This document shows, piece by piece, positions 6,219 through 6,534 of a stretch of DNA of 6,534 nt. A model generated the notes under the pieces. That model searched no databases. It saw only the letters and a program-made list of their open reading frames with translations, and was not told the DNA's origin. Position 1 is the stretch's first letter; each line of letters starts with the position of its first letter. Source of the stretch: Bacteroidales bacterium 45-6 (lineage in GTDB: Bacteria > Bacteroidota > Bacteroidia > Bacteroidales > Dysgonomonadaceae); contig MKRS01000576.1 of NCBI GenBank assembly GCA_001897035.1, forward strand, positions 1 through 6,534, given 5' to 3'. Both the position numbers and the translations under genes were made by a program.

Positions 6219-6534
6219 TCACTCCAGCAACACGTCAATTTCGGCTTTGGTCATGCCCTGCAAAGGGTTGGAGGAGGTCATGAAGGTTTCGGCCAAACGG
6301 GATTTGGTGTCTTGCAAGCGGCGGATTTTCTCCTCGATAGTTCCATTCGAAATGAAGCGGTAAACCATCACATTCTTGTCTTGCCCGATGCGGTGCGAGC
6401 GACTGAGAGCCTGCATTTCGGCGGCGGGATTCCACCAGGGATCGAGGATGAATACATAGTCGGCGGCAGTAAGGTTAAGCCCTACCCCACCCGCTTTCAA
6501 CGAAATGAAGAAGCAATTGACATCCTTCTCCTGC
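6219..6534 (-). CDS. SNF2-family DNA-dependent ATPase/helicase, C-terminal fragment (5' end beyond window)
   Basis: The last 104 or so codons of a Swi2/Snf2-type helicase; the start lies beyond the right edge. The frame is open from 6533, reading [22 protein letters not shown]. It contains helicase motif V ([17 protein letters not shown]), then [12 protein letters not shown], then motif VI ([18 protein letters not shown]). The usual family C-terminal helix [18 protein letters not shown] follows, and the protein ends KAEIDVLLE. The D of the common motif VI form DRAHRIGQ is S here, a known kind of variation; the arginine finger is kept. Such proteins remodel protein-DNA complexes or act on stalled transcription; the exact role cannot be told from the tail. 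The TTG at 6500 that could be read as a start is internal to the helicase domain and is not a real start. The gene is separated by 387 bases from the PUL operon and is probably unrelated to it in function. Confidence 0.95.
   Translation of the reverse strand, partial: QEKDVNCFFISLKAGGVGLNLTAADYVFILDPWWNPAAEMQALSRSHRIGQDKNVMVYRFISNGTIEEKIRRLQDTKSRLAETFMTSSNPLQGMTKAEIDVLLE

Noticed and set aside
6235..6435. 66-codon frame overlapping the helicase tail
   Set aside because: Out-of-frame shadow of the SNF2 coding sequence; the real frame has motifs V and VI.

Overview
The window looks like a small piece of a Bacteroidota genome, probably from an environmental Sphingobacteriia-, Chitinophagia- or Cytophagia-type lineage. 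The evidence is a SusC-type TonB-dependent transporter, signal peptides ending in ...AQ or ...SQ, a lipoprotein of the Bacteroidota DUF5018 type, a TAnnTTTG promoter element, and no clear Shine-Dalgarno sequences. All five genes lie on the minus strand. The rightmost gene is cut by the window edge, and the leftmost is a SusC whose frame closes early, close to the other edge.

In transcription order (right to left): 6219-6534 is the C-terminal end of a SNF2-family helicase. 6218-5832 is a 387-base gene-free gap with two or three hairpins behind the helicase and a Bacteroidota promoter in front of the next gene. 5831-4614 is a GH105 unsaturated uronyl hydrolase. 4598-2559 is a PL12 heparinase III-like polysaccharide lyase. 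2518-2120 is a small DUF5018-like lipoprotein. 2096-63 is a SusC transporter that stops about 350 residues short of normal length. The gaps between the last four genes are 15, 40 and 23 bases, so they look like one operon of a polysaccharide utilization locus (PUL). A SusD would be expected beyond the left edge but is not visible.

Inferred logic: the lyase cuts a uronate-containing, glycosaminoglycan-like polymer by beta-elimination and leaves a 4,5-unsaturated uronate at each new non-reducing end. GH105 removes that sugar. The lipoprotein may help hold glycan at the surface, and SusC imports oligosaccharides using TonB energy. No sulfatase is visible, so a non-sulfated target such as heparosan, or another GlcA-rich exopolysaccharide, is at least as plausible as heparan sulfate.

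Most worth a second look: the same octamer, TAAATCAA (minus strand), sits 6-10 bases before all three internal start codons of the operon. The lyase has an inserted loop and an extra active-site histidine relative to heparinase III. GH105 is paired with PL12. SusC is prematurely terminated. I found no CRISPR array, tRNA, rRNA, insertion sequence or clearly new defence or mobile system.
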